Assembly: GCF_006716315.1 (NCBI RefSeq)
Contig: NZ_VFOV01000001.1
Coordinates: forward strand, 3,116,501 to 3,180,500
DNA length: 64,000 nucleotides
From: Nocardioides albertanoniae
GTDB lineage: Bacteria; Actinomycetota; Actinomycetes; Propionibacteriales; Nocardioidaceae
Direction of reading: 5' to 3'
The position numbers and the translations under genes were made by a program. Position 1 is the first letter of the stretch; each line of letters opens with the position of its first letter. The notes under the pieces are model-generated. The model made no database searches, was not told where the DNA came from, and was given only the letters and a program-made list of their open reading frames with translations. Of this stretch, positions 7,723 to 16,149 are shown piece by piece.

Positions 7723-8217
7723 ATGCCCGACTTCGATGACCTCCTCGCCGCGAACCAGACCTACGCCCAGACGTTCGATGACGGCGGTTTCGACGGCGTG
7801 GCCCACGCCGGGGTCGCGATCGTGACCTGCATGGACTCGCGCATCGAGCCGTTGGCCATGCTCGGGCTGGGTCTCGGCGACGCGAAGATCTTCCGCAACC
7901 CGGGTGGCCGGGTGACGGTCGCCGCGATGGAGGCGCTCGTGCTCGGCGTGCACCTGCTCAACGTCGACCGCATCCTGGTCGTGCCGCACACGCGCTGCGC
8001 GGTCGCCTCCAACTCCGAGGCCGAGCTGCGCGCCAAGCTCACCGAGTCCGCCGGCCAGGACGCCTCGTGGCTCCATCTCCACGTGGTCGACGACCAGGTC
8101 CGCGCGCTGGCCGAGGATGTCGCCAAGGTGCGCTCGCACCCGCTCGTCCCCGACCACGTCAAGGTCGGCGGGTTCATCTACGACGTCGACACGGGCCTGC
8201 TCAACCAGAAGATCTGA
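7723..8217 (+). CDS. Beta-class carbonic anhydrase
   Basis: A 164-residue beta-carbonic anhydrase, interconverting CO2 and bicarbonate in the cytoplasm. The zinc and catalytic-dyad residues are visible: C36, D38 and R40 in TCMDSRIE, then H89 and C92 in VPHTRCA. The glycine-rich RNPGGRVT follows strand 2. The short length and HTRC motif match the small actinobacterial clade (for example mycobacterial Rv1284). The ATG at 7723 lies 6 nt behind a TACCTT -10 box and is likely leaderless. It is divergent from the M3 peptidase gene. Confidence 0.92.
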   Translation: MPDFDDLLAANQTYAQTFDDGGFDGVAHAGVAIVTCMDSRIEPLAMLGLGLGDAKIFRNPGGRVTVAAMEALVLGVHLLNVDRILVVPHTRCAVASNSEAELRAKLTESAGQDASWLHLHVVDDQVRALAEDVAKVRSHPLVPDHVKVGGFIYDVDTGLLNQKI

Positions 8218-8308
8218 GCCCGTGCACCCGCTCGCGAAGAGATCGATCGGGACAGGACCTGCCGAGAAAAGGCATGCGCCCCAACCAGGGGTAGGTAACA
8301 GTTGACGC

Positions 8309-9094
8309 GTGACCGTCACAGATCAGGCACAGCCTGAGATCGCCGCCCAGGCGATCGACCTGCACAAGACCTACGGCAGGGGTGATGCCGAGGTCCGCGC
8401 GCTCGACGGTGTCAGCCTCGACCTCCACGCCGGGCAGTTCACGGCCATCATGGGTCCCTCCGGCTCGGGCAAGTCGACGCTGATGCACTGCCTGGCCGCG
8501 CTCGACAAGCCCAGCACCGGCGAGGTCGTCGTGGGTGGTCGCCGGTTGAGCAGGCTGCGCGATCGCCGGCTGACCGCGCTGCGCCGCGACAGCATCGGCT
8601 TCGTCTTCCAGGCGTTCAACCTGGTTCCGACCCTGACCGCGCAGGAGAACATCCTGCTGCCGCTCTCGCTGGCCCGCAAGAAGCCGGATCCGGCGTGGTT
8701 CGACCAGGTCATCGACACCGTCGACCTGCGGCCACGCCTCCACCACAAACCGAGCGAGCTCTCCGGCGGCCAGCAGCAGCGGGTCGCGTGCGCCCGGGCG
8801 CTGGTCTCCAAGCCCGACATCGTCTTCGCCGACGAGCCGACCGGCAACCTCGACTCCACCTCGGCCGCGCAGGTGCTCGACTTCCTGCGTCACAGCGTCG
8901 ACGACCTGGGTCAGACCATCGTGATGGTCTCCCACGACCCCGTCGCCGCCTCCTACTGCGACCGGGTGATCTTCCTGGCCGACGGTCGCGTGGTCGACGA
9001 GCTGGCCCGTCCCAGCCGGGAGCAGATCCTCGCCCACATGGCCGACCTGCAGTCGCGGGCGATGGGGCTTGCCCCGATCGGCGAGGGCGCCTGA
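8309..9094 (+). CDS. ABC transporter ATP-binding protein, LolD/MacB type
   Basis: A 261-residue ATPase. Walker A GPSGSGKST is at residues 49-57, the signature LSGGQQQRV near 151, and Walker B IVFADEPTGNLDS near 171-183. The NLDS ending and Q-loop FQAFNLVPTLTAQEN are typical of the LolD/MacB/FtsE clade that energises type VII (mechanotransmission) ABC systems rather than classical substrate permeases. The GTG start at 8309 is chosen because no ATG lies near. The partner FtsX-fold permease follows after about 130 bp that contain a repeated 25-bp motif. Probably exports or extracts a lipid, peptide or drug at the membrane; substrate unknown. Confidence 0.88.
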   Translation: MTVTDQAQPEIAAQAIDLHKTYGRGDAEVRALDGVSLDLHAGQFTAIMGPSGSGKSTLMHCLAALDKPSTGEVVVGGRRLSRLRDRRLTALRRDSIGFVFQAFNLVPTLTAQENILLPLSLARKKPDPAWFDQVIDTVDLRPRLHHKPSELSGGQQQRVACARALVSKPDIVFADEPTGNLDSTSAAQVLDFLRHSVDDLGQTIVMVSHDPVAASYCDRVIFLADGRVVDELARPSREQILAHMADLQSRAMGLAPIGEGA

Positions 9095-9095
9095 G

Positions 9096-9167
9096 GTGAA
9101 CGATCCTCAGCGAATGAACCCGCGAGGCGGGGAGGTGGCGGCATGAACGAGCGTCAGCGAGTGAATC
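9096..9167 (+). repeat. Two copies of a 25-bp direct repeat (TGAACGA..TCAGCGA.TGAA)
   Basis: Imperfect copies at 9096-9120 and 9143-9167 share TGAACGA, TCAGCGA and TGAA with 6 differences. They occupy the spacer between the ABC ATPase and permease genes. A similar GAGCG-CAGCGAG-GAATCA motif is known to me as a dispersed intergenic sequence in actinobacteria, so this is probably a small dispersed repeat family rather than an operator. Confidence 0.55.
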
Positions 9168-9225
9168 AAACAATCGGCACGCCGCCACGTCCGTACACTG
9201 GCGCTTGCGCAACGAGGGTGGCGGC

Positions 9226-11835
9226 GTGCTCCGGCTGACGCTGCGCAACCTCGCCGCGCACAAGGTGCGGCTGCTGATGTCGACGCTCGCCATCGTGCTG
9301 GGGGTTGCCTTCCTGGCCGGTGTGCTCACCTTCTCCCACGGCCTGGACCGCACCTTCTCGGGCATCATCAACGGCTCCACACCAGATGCCCAGGTGCGCC
9401 CGACCAACAGCGGCACCGCTGCCGAGAGCGCTCGCCCCGGCGGGGGCGGCGGCGCGATGCTGGGTCCGAAGACGATCCAGAGGCTGCGGGAGCTGCCGGA
9501 GGTCGCCCGCGCCGACGGCGAGGTGCAGGGCTCGGGACTCTTCGTGCTCGACACCGAGGGAAAGCTGGTCAACAGCTCGGGCGCCCCGACGCTGGCGTTC
9601 AACCATTCCGGTGCCCGCAACCTCCTCGGCGAGCCGATGCTCGACCTCGACCGGGGCCGCTGGGCGCAGACGCCGAAGGAGATCGTGCTCGACGGGTCGA
9701 CGGCGAAGAAGGCCGGCTACTCCGTGGGCGAGACCATCACGCTGATCGCCCCGCGGGGCGAGACCCGCCGCAAGGTCACCCTCACCGGGATCGCCGCCTT
9801 CAACGGCGGCGGCACCGCCGGCGCCCAGCTGCTCGTCTTCAGCACCGAGGGCGCCCAGAGCCTGTTCGCCGACGGCAAGGACACCTACTCCGGGGTGTCG
9901 CTGAGCGCCGCCCCCGGCGTCACCCAGAAGGAGCTGGCCGCAGCCGCGAGCGCGGTCGTCCCGAAGGGGTTCGAGGCGGTCACCGGCGACCAGGTGGTCG
10001 AGGAGTCCGAGGACGCGATCGGTGACTTCCTCGACGTGATCTCGGTCTTCCTGATCGTCTTCGCGGTCATCGCCGTGATCGTTGGCGCTTTCATCATCGT
10101 CAACACCTTCTCGATCCTGATCGCCCAGCGCTCGCGTCAGCTGGCGCTGCTGCGCGCCCTGGGCGCCTCCCGGCGCCAGGTGACCACCTCGGTGCTCTTC
10201 GAGGCGCTGGTGATGGCGCTCGTCGCGGCCACCGTCGGCATCCTCGCGGGCTGGGCGCTCGCCCACGGCCTGGCCGGCGCCTTCCGGCAGGCGGGGCTCG
10301 AGATCGCCTCCGACGTGCTCGTCCTCACCCCACGTACCATCTGGATCTCCTACGCCGTCGGCGTGCTCGTCACGCTCGCAGCGGCACTCCTCCCCTCCCG
10401 CCGGGCGGCGAAGGTGCCGCCGGTGGCGGCGATGCGCGAAGACACGCAGCCTCCGGCGCGATCCACGGCACTGCGTACGTCGGCGGGAGTCATGCTGCTG
10501 GCCGCCGGACTGGTGCTCGCGGCCATGCCGCGGATCGGGATCCCCGATATCAGCTTGCCCGGAGGAGTCGACGTGCCGACGAGCCCCGCGCTGTGGGTGG
10601 GCGTCGGGGCCGGGATCTCGATCCTCTCGGTCGCCTGGATCAGCGCCTTCCTCGGTCGCCCGGTGCTGGCGGCGCTGCGTACGGTCTCGGGCCTGGTCTT
10701 CGGGATGACCGGCAAGCTGGCCGGGCAGAACGCGATGCGCGACCCGCGGCGCACCGGCGCCACTGCCTCGGCGCTGATGATCGGGCTGGCTCTGGTCTCG
10801 CTGATCGGGGTGCTCGCGGCCTCGATGAACGCCTCGATCTCCGATGTCGTCGAGGATCAGTTCAAGCCCGACATGGTCGTGCAGAGCCCCACGTTCACCT
10901 CGTTCCCGACCTCGATCGGCGACGAGATGGAGAAGGTCGAGGGCGTCGCCACCGTCTCGCGCTCCCAGATCGCGCAGGCGGTCGTCGGCAAGGTCGACCC
11001 GCGCAATCCGAAGAACAACGAGGCCGCGTTCGTCTTCGGCGTCGACCGGGAGATGCCGCAGATCTACGACCTCGACGTGCTCGAGGGCAGCGAGCAGGTC
11101 AAACCCGGTCAGGTGCTGGTCACCGACGAGGCCGCCGAGGAGCACGAGTGGCGCCTCGGCGACCGCATCGACCTCACCTTCCGCAGCGGGCGCCAGCTGC
11201 ACCCGCAGATCAGCGGGATCATCGCGAAGACCCAGGTGACCGGTGACATCACCGCGCGCATCGAGGACCTGGCCGACGCCAAGGTGCCGCGCGAGGATGC
11301 CTCGCTGAGCATCCTGCTGGCCCGCGGCGCCGACGCCGCCACCGTCCACGACCGCCTCGACAAGCTGGTCGAGGATCGTCCGGTGGTCGCCGTGCAGGAC
11401 AAGAAGGAGTTCGCCGACTCGATCAAGGGGCAGGTCAACCAGCTGCTCTACATGATCTACGGGCTGCTGGCGCTGGCCATCGTCATCGCCGTCATCGGCA
11501 TCGTGAACACCCTCGGGCTCAGTGTCATCGAGCGCACCCGCGAGATCGGGCTGCTGCGCGCCATCGGTCTCTCCCGCGGCCAGCTGCGGCGGATGATCAC
11601 CCTGGAGTCGGTGACGATCGCGGTGCTCGGCGCCGTGCTCGGCCTCGGGCTCGGCGTGCTCTTCGGGGTGCTGCTGCGCGACGCGCTGCGCGAGGATCTC
11701 TCCAGTCTCTGGGTGCCGCTGGGCCAGCTGGCGGCCTTCTTGGGGATCGCTGTGGCCGTCGGCGTGCTCGCCGCGGTCCTTCCCGCGATCCGCGCCGGTC
11801 GCGAAGACGTACTCAAGGCGATCGCCACGGAGTAG
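9226..11835 (+). CDS. ABC transporter permease, FtsX/MacB fold (two FtsX domains)
   Basis: An 869-residue permease. It begins MLRLTLRNLAAHKVRLLMST and has TM1 at about residues 16-37. A large extracytoplasmic domain (about 40-270) is followed by three TMs with the conserved FtsX segment (QRSRQLALLRALGASRRQ). A second extracytoplasmic domain (about 520-740) is followed by three C-terminal TMs and the matching segment (ERTREIGLLRAIGLSRGQL). Duplicated FtsX units in one chain are typical for actinobacterial MacB-like exporters. GTG 9226 matches family starts and follows GAGGGTGG; a TTG at 9205 just after a TACACT box is the alternative. It works with the upstream ATPase; substrate unknown. Confidence 0.88.
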   Translation: MLRLTLRNLAAHKVRLLMSTLAIVLGVAFLAGVLTFSHGLDRTFSGIINGSTPDAQVRPTNSGTAAESARPGGGGGAMLGPKTIQRLRELPEVARADGEVQGSGLFVLDTEGKLVNSSGAPTLAFNHSGARNLLGEPMLDLDRGRWAQTPKEIVLDGSTAKKAGYSVGETITLIAPRGETRRKVTLTGIAAFNGGGTAGAQLLVFSTEGAQSLFADGKDTYSGVSLSAAPGVTQKELAAAASAVVPKGFEAVTGDQVVEESEDAIGDFLDVISVFLIVFAVIAVIVGAFIIVNTFSILIAQRSRQLALLRALGASRRQVTTSVLFEALVMALVAATVGILAGWALAHGLAGAFRQAGLEIASDVLVLTPRTIWISYAVGVLVTLAAALLPSRRAAKVPPVAAMREDTQPPARSTALRTSAGVMLLAAGLVLAAMPRIGIPDISLPGGVDVPTSPALWVGVGAGISILSVAWISAFLGRPVLAALRTVSGLVFGMTGKLAGQNAMRDPRRTGATASALMIGLALVSLIGVLAASMNASISDVVEDQFKPDMVVQSPTFTSFPTSIGDEMEKVEGVATVSRSQIAQAVVGKVDPRNPKNNEAAFVFGVDREMPQIYDLDVLEGSEQVKPGQVLVTDEAAEEHEWRLGDRIDLTFRSGRQLHPQISGIIAKTQVTGDITARIEDLADAKVPREDASLSILLARGADAATVHDRLDKLVEDRPVVAVQDKKEFADSIKGQVNQLLYMIYGLLALAIVIAVIGIVNTLGLSVIERTREIGLLRAIGLSRGQLRRMITLESVTIAVLGAVLGLGLGVLFGVLLRDALREDLSSLWVPLGQLAAFLGIAVAVGVLAAVLPAIRAGREDVLKAIATE

Positions 11836-11838
11836 CCT
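11833..11838 (+). promoter_or_regulatory. -10 box (TAGCCT) built on the permease stop codon
   Basis: TAGCCT ends 7 nt before the oxidoreductase ATG at 11846. Its first three bases are the stop codon of the ABC permease, so a leaderless promoter is embedded in the gene junction. Confidence 0.45.
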
Positions 11839-11845
11839 GCGGGGG

Positions 11846-14134
11846 ATGAGCACCGAGCGCCCCACAGACCTGCCGGAGACCCCGGCCGAGACCCTGCCCG
11901 AAGCCGCCCTCCGTGTCGGCGAACCGGCGACCGCGTCGGTCGGGGTCTCGGGGGTGCTGCACTCCATGGACTACGCGCTGCGCGAGATGGGCCCCAAGCG
12001 CAGCCTGCAGACCCTCCTGAAGCTCAACCAGGTCGACGGCTTCGACTGCCCTTCGTGCGCCTGGCCCGACCCCGACCACCGCAAGGCCGCCGAGTTCTGC
12101 GAGAACGGCGCCAAGGCCGTGGCCTGGGAGGCCACCCGCAAGCGGGTCGGCCGCGACTTCTTCGAGGCCAACTCGGTGGCCTCGCTCAAGGCCCACGACG
12201 ACCACTGGCTGGAGTCGCAGGGGCGGCTGACCGAGCCGATGTATCTCGCGCCGGGCGCGACCCACTACTCCCCCATCCAGTGGTCGGATGCGATCGAGCT
12301 CATCGCCGACCGGATGCGCGCGAGCGACCCCGACCGATCGGTCTTCTACACCTCCGGTCGCGCCTCCAACGAGGCCGCGTTCGTCTACCAGCTGCTCGCG
12401 CGCCGGCTGGGCACCAACAACCTGCCCGACTGCTCCAACATGTGTCACGAGTCCAGCGGCACCGCGCTGAGCGAGGTGCTCGGCATCGGCAAGGGCACCG
12501 TCACCTACGACGACATCGCCGAGCACGCCGATCTGATCCTCGTGGTGGGCCAGAACCCCGGCACCAACCACCCGCGGATGCTCACCGCGCTCGAGTCCGC
12601 AAAGCAGCACGGCGCCGCCATCGTGTCGGTCAACCCGCTGACCGAGGCCGGCCTCGGCACGTTCCGCAACCCGCAGACGCTGCGTGGCGTCAGCGGCGTC
12701 GGCACCAAGCTCGCCGACCTCCACGTGCCCGTACGCGTCAACGGCGATCTGGCGCTCTTCGCCGGGATCAACAAGGCGCTGGTCGCCCGCGGAGCCGTCG
12801 ACGACGCGTTCCTGGAGGAGCACACCGACGGGTTCGAGGTCGCCTCCGAGGCGTGGGCCGCGATGGAATGGGACGAGATCTCCCAGCTGAGCGGCATCTC
12901 GCGCCAGGAGATCGAAGAGCTCGCCGACCTCGTCGAGGGTCGAGAGCGCATCATCGTGTGCTGGGCGATGGGGCTGACCCAGCACAAGAACTCGGTCGCC
13001 ACCATCCGCGAGATCGCCTCCTTCCTGCTGCTGCGCGGCAACGTCGGCAAGCCCGGCGCAGGGGCCTCGCCGATCCGCGGTCACTCCAACGTGCAGGGCG
13101 ACCGCACGATGGGCATCTGGGAGAAGCCGCCGGCGTCGTTCCTCGACGCGATCCGCGACGAGTTCGGCTTCGAGCCGCCACGCGAGGAGGGATTTGACAC
13201 CGTCGCCGCGATCGAGGCGATGCGCGACGGCGCCGTCGACGTCTTCCTCGCCCTGGGCGGCAACTTCGCGGCGGCGACCCCCGACACCTCCGTCACCACT
13301 GCCGCGCTGGCCAACGTCGGTCTCACCGTGCAGATCTCCACCAAGCTCAACCGCAGCCATCTCGATCACGGGCGCGAGGCACTGATCCTGCCGTGCCTGG
13401 GGCGCACGGAGCGGGACGAGACCGGGGGCCGGGAGCAGCGCGTCACGGTCGAAGACTCGATGGGCATGGTGCACGCCTCCCGTGGCCGGCTGCTGCCGGG
13501 CTCGAAGGAGCTGCGCAGCGAGGTGGGCATCCTCTGTGCTCTCGGCGAGGCCCTGTTCGGCTCCGAGGACGCCGTCGACTGGGCCATGATGGGGCTCGAC
13601 TACTCCCGGGTGCGCTGGCACATCTCCGCGGTGGTGCCCGGTTTCGAAGACTTCGAGGCGAGGCTGAAGGCGCCCGGCGGCTTCGCCCTCCCCAACGGCC
13701 CCCGCGACTCGCGCACCTTCAACACGGCCACCGGCCGGGCCCGCGTCACCGCCAACCCGCTCAGCGCGGTCTCGGTGCCGCCCGGCCACCTGCTGCTGCA
13801 GACCCTGCGCTCCCACGACCAGTTCAACACCACCGTCTACGGCTACGACGACCGCTACCGTGGCGTCACCGGCGGGCGCCATGTCGTCTTCGTCAACCCC
13901 GACGACCTCGACGAGCTCGGCATCGACGACGGCCAGACGGTCGACATCGTCTCGGTCTGGACCGACGGCGAGCGCCGCGCCGAGAAGTTCCGCGTCGTCT
14001 CCTACGCCACCCCTCGTGGCTGCGCGGCGGCCTACTTCCCGGAGACCAACGTGCTCATCCCCCTCGACTCCTACGCCGACGGCAGCCGCACCCCGACCTC
14101 GAAGTCGGTCGTCGTACGCCTCGAGGCACGCTAG
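11846..14134 (+). CDS. YdeP/FdhF-type molybdopterin oxidoreductase alpha subunit
   Basis: A 762-residue protein of the 'oxidoreductase alpha (molybdopterin) subunit' family (YdeP-like). An N-terminal CPSC motif (GFDCPSCAWPDPDHRKAAEFC) opens the conserved region. Mo-bis-MGD-binding blocks include YTSGRASNEAAFVYQLLARR and NMCHESSGTAL, with VGQNPGTNHPRMLTAL further on. The C-terminal molydop-binding domain (about 640-760) includes TVYGYDDRYRG. E. coli YdeP is linked to acid resistance; true formate dehydrogenase activity is unproven in this group. No selenocysteine codon is visible. No FdhD or Mo-cofactor gene is adjacent. The ATG at 11846 has a leaderless -10 box. Confidence 0.88.
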   Translation: MSTERPTDLPETPAETLPEAALRVGEPATASVGVSGVLHSMDYALREMGPKRSLQTLLKLNQVDGFDCPSCAWPDPDHRKAAEFCENGAKAVAWEATRKRVGRDFFEANSVASLKAHDDHWLESQGRLTEPMYLAPGATHYSPIQWSDAIELIADRMRASDPDRSVFYTSGRASNEAAFVYQLLARRLGTNNLPDCSNMCHESSGTALSEVLGIGKGTVTYDDIAEHADLILVVGQNPGTNHPRMLTALESAKQHGAAIVSVNPLTEAGLGTFRNPQTLRGVSGVGTKLADLHVPVRVNGDLALFAGINKALVARGAVDDAFLEEHTDGFEVASEAWAAMEWDEISQLSGISRQEIEELADLVEGRERIIVCWAMGLTQHKNSVATIREIASFLLLRGNVGKPGAGASPIRGHSNVQGDRTMGIWEKPPASFLDAIRDEFGFEPPREEGFDTVAAIEAMRDGAVDVFLALGGNFAAATPDTSVTTAALANVGLTVQISTKLNRSHLDHGREALILPCLGRTERDETGGREQRVTVEDSMGMVHASRGRLLPGSKELRSEVGILCALGEALFGSEDAVDWAMMGLDYSRVRWHISAVVPGFEDFEARLKAPGGFALPNGPRDSRTFNTATGRARVTANPLSAVSVPPGHLLLQTLRSHDQFNTTVYGYDDRYRGVTGGRHVVFVNPDDLDELGIDDGQTVDIVSVWTDGERRAEKFRVVSYATPRGCAAAYFPETNVLIPLDSYADGSRTPTSKSVVVRLEAR

Positions 14135-14207
14135 GAATTACTTTGCGGGGTCCGATGTTGATGCCTGACGTGATCAGCATGTTCCGCGTGGTTTCCGAGA
14201 TCGACCT

Positions 14208-14225
14208 GTCAGGCAACGGCCTGAC
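14208..14225. terminator. 7-bp hairpin with AACG loop after the oxidoreductase gene
   Basis: GTCAGGC-AACG-GCCTGAC, perfect, 73 bp after the oxidoreductase stop. No T-tract. A perfect 10-bp palindrome CCCACGTGGG follows at 14233-14242. Either could be a terminator or part of the EF-Tu leader. Confidence 0.4.
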
Positions 14226-14277
14226 GGGCGCTCCCACGTGGGCTCCGTCAGTCGATTGCACCGGCGCTCGAAGCTGA

Positions 14278-14312
14278 CCCTCCTCCTGCTCAGCAGGACC
14301 CGCGGAGGAGGG
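14278..14312 (+). promoter_or_regulatory. Leader hairpin upstream of the divergent tuf gene
   Basis: Nine-bp arms CCCTCCTCC (14278-14286) and GGAGGAGGG (14304-14312) enclose a smaller stem TCCTGCT/AGCAGGA (14281-14295) that competes for the same 5' bases. Mutually exclusive stems about 100 bp before a tuf start codon suggest an attenuator-like leader. Confidence 0.4.
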
Positions 14313-14409
14313 TGGCCCGCACCGGCCCCCTCTGCGCGGTGACAGCGCTGCGAGGGCTTGCCGGAGGGTCCTGGCTCACCCCGAATCTTCTGACAGGCAA
14401 GGAAATCTC

Positions 14410-15597
14410 ATGGCCAAGAGCCAGTTCGTGCGGACCAAGCCGCACCTCAACATCGGGACGATGGGGCACGTCGACCACGGCAAGACCACTCTGACCGCTG
14501 CGATCACCAAGGTGCTCGCCGAGCGCGACCCGAGCGTGAACCAGTTCGTCGCCTTCGACGGCATCGACCGTGCCCCGGAGGAGGCGCAGCGCGGGATCAC
14601 GATCAACGTCTCGCACGTCGAGTACGAGACCGCGACCCGGCACTACGCGCACGTCGACATGCCCGGGCACGCCGACTACGTGAAGAACATGATCACCGGC
14701 GCCGCTCAGGTCGACGCCGCCATCCTGGTCGTCTCCGCCCAGGACGGCGCCATGCCCCAGACGCGGGAGCACGTGCTGCTCGCGCAGCGAGTCGGCGTGC
14801 CCTACCTGGTGGTCGCGCTCAACAAGGCCGACACCGTCGAAGACCCGGAGCTGCTCGACCTGGTCGAGCTGGAGGTGCGTGAGCTCCTCTCCGACTACGG
14901 GTTCCCCGGCGACGACGTGCCGGTCGTGCGGGTCTCCGGGCTGAAGGCGCTGGAGGGCGACCCGACGTGGACCGCCGCGATCGGTGACCTGCTCGACGCG
15001 ATCGACGGCTACGTCCCGGTGCCGGTCCGCGAGGTCGACCAGCCGTTCCTGATGCCGATCGAGAACGTCGTCACCATCTCGGGGCGCGGCACGGTGGTCA
15101 CTGGTGCCGTGGAGCGCGGTTCGCTGAAGCTCGGCGACCGCGTCGAGGTGGTCGGCCTCGGCCCGACGCTCACCACGACGGCGATCGGTCTGGAGATGTT
15201 CGGCAAGTCGCTGGAGTCCGCCGAGGCGGGCGACAACGCGGCGGTGCTGCTGCGTGGCGTGAAGCGCGACGAGGTGCGACGCGGCCAGGTGGTGACGCTG
15301 CCGGGCAGCGTGCAGCCGCACCGGAAGTTCCGGGCGACCTTGCACGCGCTGTCCACGGCCGAGGGCGGGCGACACACGCCGTTCGCCGCGGACTACCGGC
15401 CGCAGTTCTACTTCCGGACGACCGACGTGCCCGGCGGCATCGACCTGGGTGAGATCGCCCTGGTGATGCCGGGCGACACGGTCGAGCTCGGAGTGGAGCT
15501 GGAGAGGCCGGTCGCGATGAACATCGGCCTCGGCTTCGCGGTCCGCGAAGGCGGTCGCACCGTCGCCGCCGGCACCGTGACCGAGCTGCTGGACTGA
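14410..15597 (+). CDS. tuf: Elongation factor Tu, divergent stand-alone paralogue (Tuf3-like)
   Basis: A 395-residue EF-Tu with all GTPase motifs: GHVDHGKTT (residues 19-27), switch-I RGITIN (61-66), DMPGH (83-87, with the catalytic His) and NKAD (138-141). Domains 2 and 3 are complete, ending [15 protein letters not shown]. It differs from canonical EF-Tu at normally invariant places: DMPGH instead of DCPGH, NKAD instead of [16 protein letters not shown] instead of ITISIAHVEYQT. It stands alone, away from rpsL-rpsG-fusA. Streptomyces tuf3 is a similar divergent extra copy, reported to respond to stringent conditions; some producers use variant EF-Tus for elfamycin resistance. The ATG follows AAGGAAA. 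A main tuf copy is presumably elsewhere. Confidence 0.9.
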   Translation: MAKSQFVRTKPHLNIGTMGHVDHGKTTLTAAITKVLAERDPSVNQFVAFDGIDRAPEEAQRGITINVSHVEYETATRHYAHVDMPGHADYVKNMITGAAQVDAAILVVSAQDGAMPQTREHVLLAQRVGVPYLVVALNKADTVEDPELLDLVELEVRELLSDYGFPGDDVPVVRVSGLKALEGDPTWTAAIGDLLDAIDGYVPVPVREVDQPFLMPIENVVTISGRGTVVTGAVERGSLKLGDRVEVVGLGPTLTTTAIGLEMFGKSLESAEAGDNAAVLLRGVKRDEVRRGQVVTLPGSVQPHRKFRATLHALSTAEGGRHTPFAADYRPQFYFRTTDVPGGIDLGEIALVMPGDTVELGVELERPVAMNIGLGFAVREGGRTVAAGTVTELLD

Positions 15598-15611
15598 CTC
15601 GACCGACAAGA

Positions 15612-15641
15612 AACGGCCCCCGACTCACGTCGGGGGCCGTT
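15612..15641. terminator. 13-bp hairpin between tuf and the convergent thioesterase gene
   Basis: Perfect arms AACGGCCCCCGAC and GTCGGGGGCCGTT around TCAC, 14 bp after tuf and 5 bp beyond the thioesterase stop; probably bidirectional. Confidence 0.85.
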
Positions 15642-15646
15642 CCCGT

Positions 15647-16105
15647 TCAGCTCCGCGGGCGCCACCGCTTCCACAGCGCCTCGCCCTCGGCGCGAACCTT
15701 GCCGTCCCACTCGAGCCGGACCACCGCGGTGATCTGGTCCTCACTGGCATCCTTGGTGGAGGCGACGAGCGTGACGGGCTCCTTCAGCGGAGCCGGCCGG
15801 CGGTAGCGTACGTCGATGCCTGCCGTCACATAGGCCAGCGACTGACCCTCGGCGGGCATCCAGCCGTTCAGGAAAGCCTCCTGGTGCACGGCGGCGGCGC
15901 TGTGACAGTCGAGGAGCGTCGCGATGACCCCGCCGTTGAGGAATCCGCCGCCGTTGTCGTGCTGGGGCCACGGCTGGAAGGTCGCGGTCACGCTCCCGTC
16001 CAGCTGCGGGTAGCTCTTCAGCCGGAGCCCGTCCGAGTTGGCCGGGCCGCACCCGAAACAGGTCATGTCCGGCCACCACTCGTCTTGCAGCGCGATCATC
16101 TTCAC
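15647..16105 (-). CDS. PaaI-family (hotdog) thioesterase
   Basis: A 152-residue hotdog-fold protein. The N-terminal CFGCGPANSDGLRLKSY motif and the catalytic-loop region HDNGGGFLNGGVIATLLDCH are typical of the PaaI/YiiD-type acyl-CoA thioesterase family. Substrate is unknown; the family hydrolyses acyl-CoA thioesters in the cytoplasm. I use GTG 16103-16105, which lies 6 nt behind a TATGGT -10 box on the minus strand, so the mRNA is probably leaderless. The longer alternative to 16153 would run back into the 3' end of the neighbouring gene. Confidence 0.85.
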   Translation of the reverse strand: MKMIALQDEWWPDMTCFGCGPANSDGLRLKSYPQLDGSVTATFQPWPQHDNGGGFLNGGVIATLLDCHSAAAVHQEAFLNGWMPAEGQSLAYVTAGIDVRYRRPAPLKEPVTLVASTKDASEDQITAVVRLEWDGKVRAEGEALWKRWRPRS

Positions 16106-16111
16106 CGCGCC

Positions 16112-16117
16112 ACCATA
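16112..16117 (-). promoter_or_regulatory. -10 box (TATGGT), leaderless start at 16105
   Basis: On the minus strand TATGGT ends 6 nt before the GTG of the thioesterase gene; no Shine-Dalgarno. Confidence 0.45.
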
Positions 16118-16149
16118 GCCCGCCGACCGGCCGGCGAGACGGCGAAGAC

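Noticed and set aside
9166..11967. 933-codon open frame on the minus strand
   Set aside because: Lies fully opposite the FtsX-fold permease; its translation is rich in Asp/Gly/His/Arg without domains, typical of the antisense frame of a high-GC gene.
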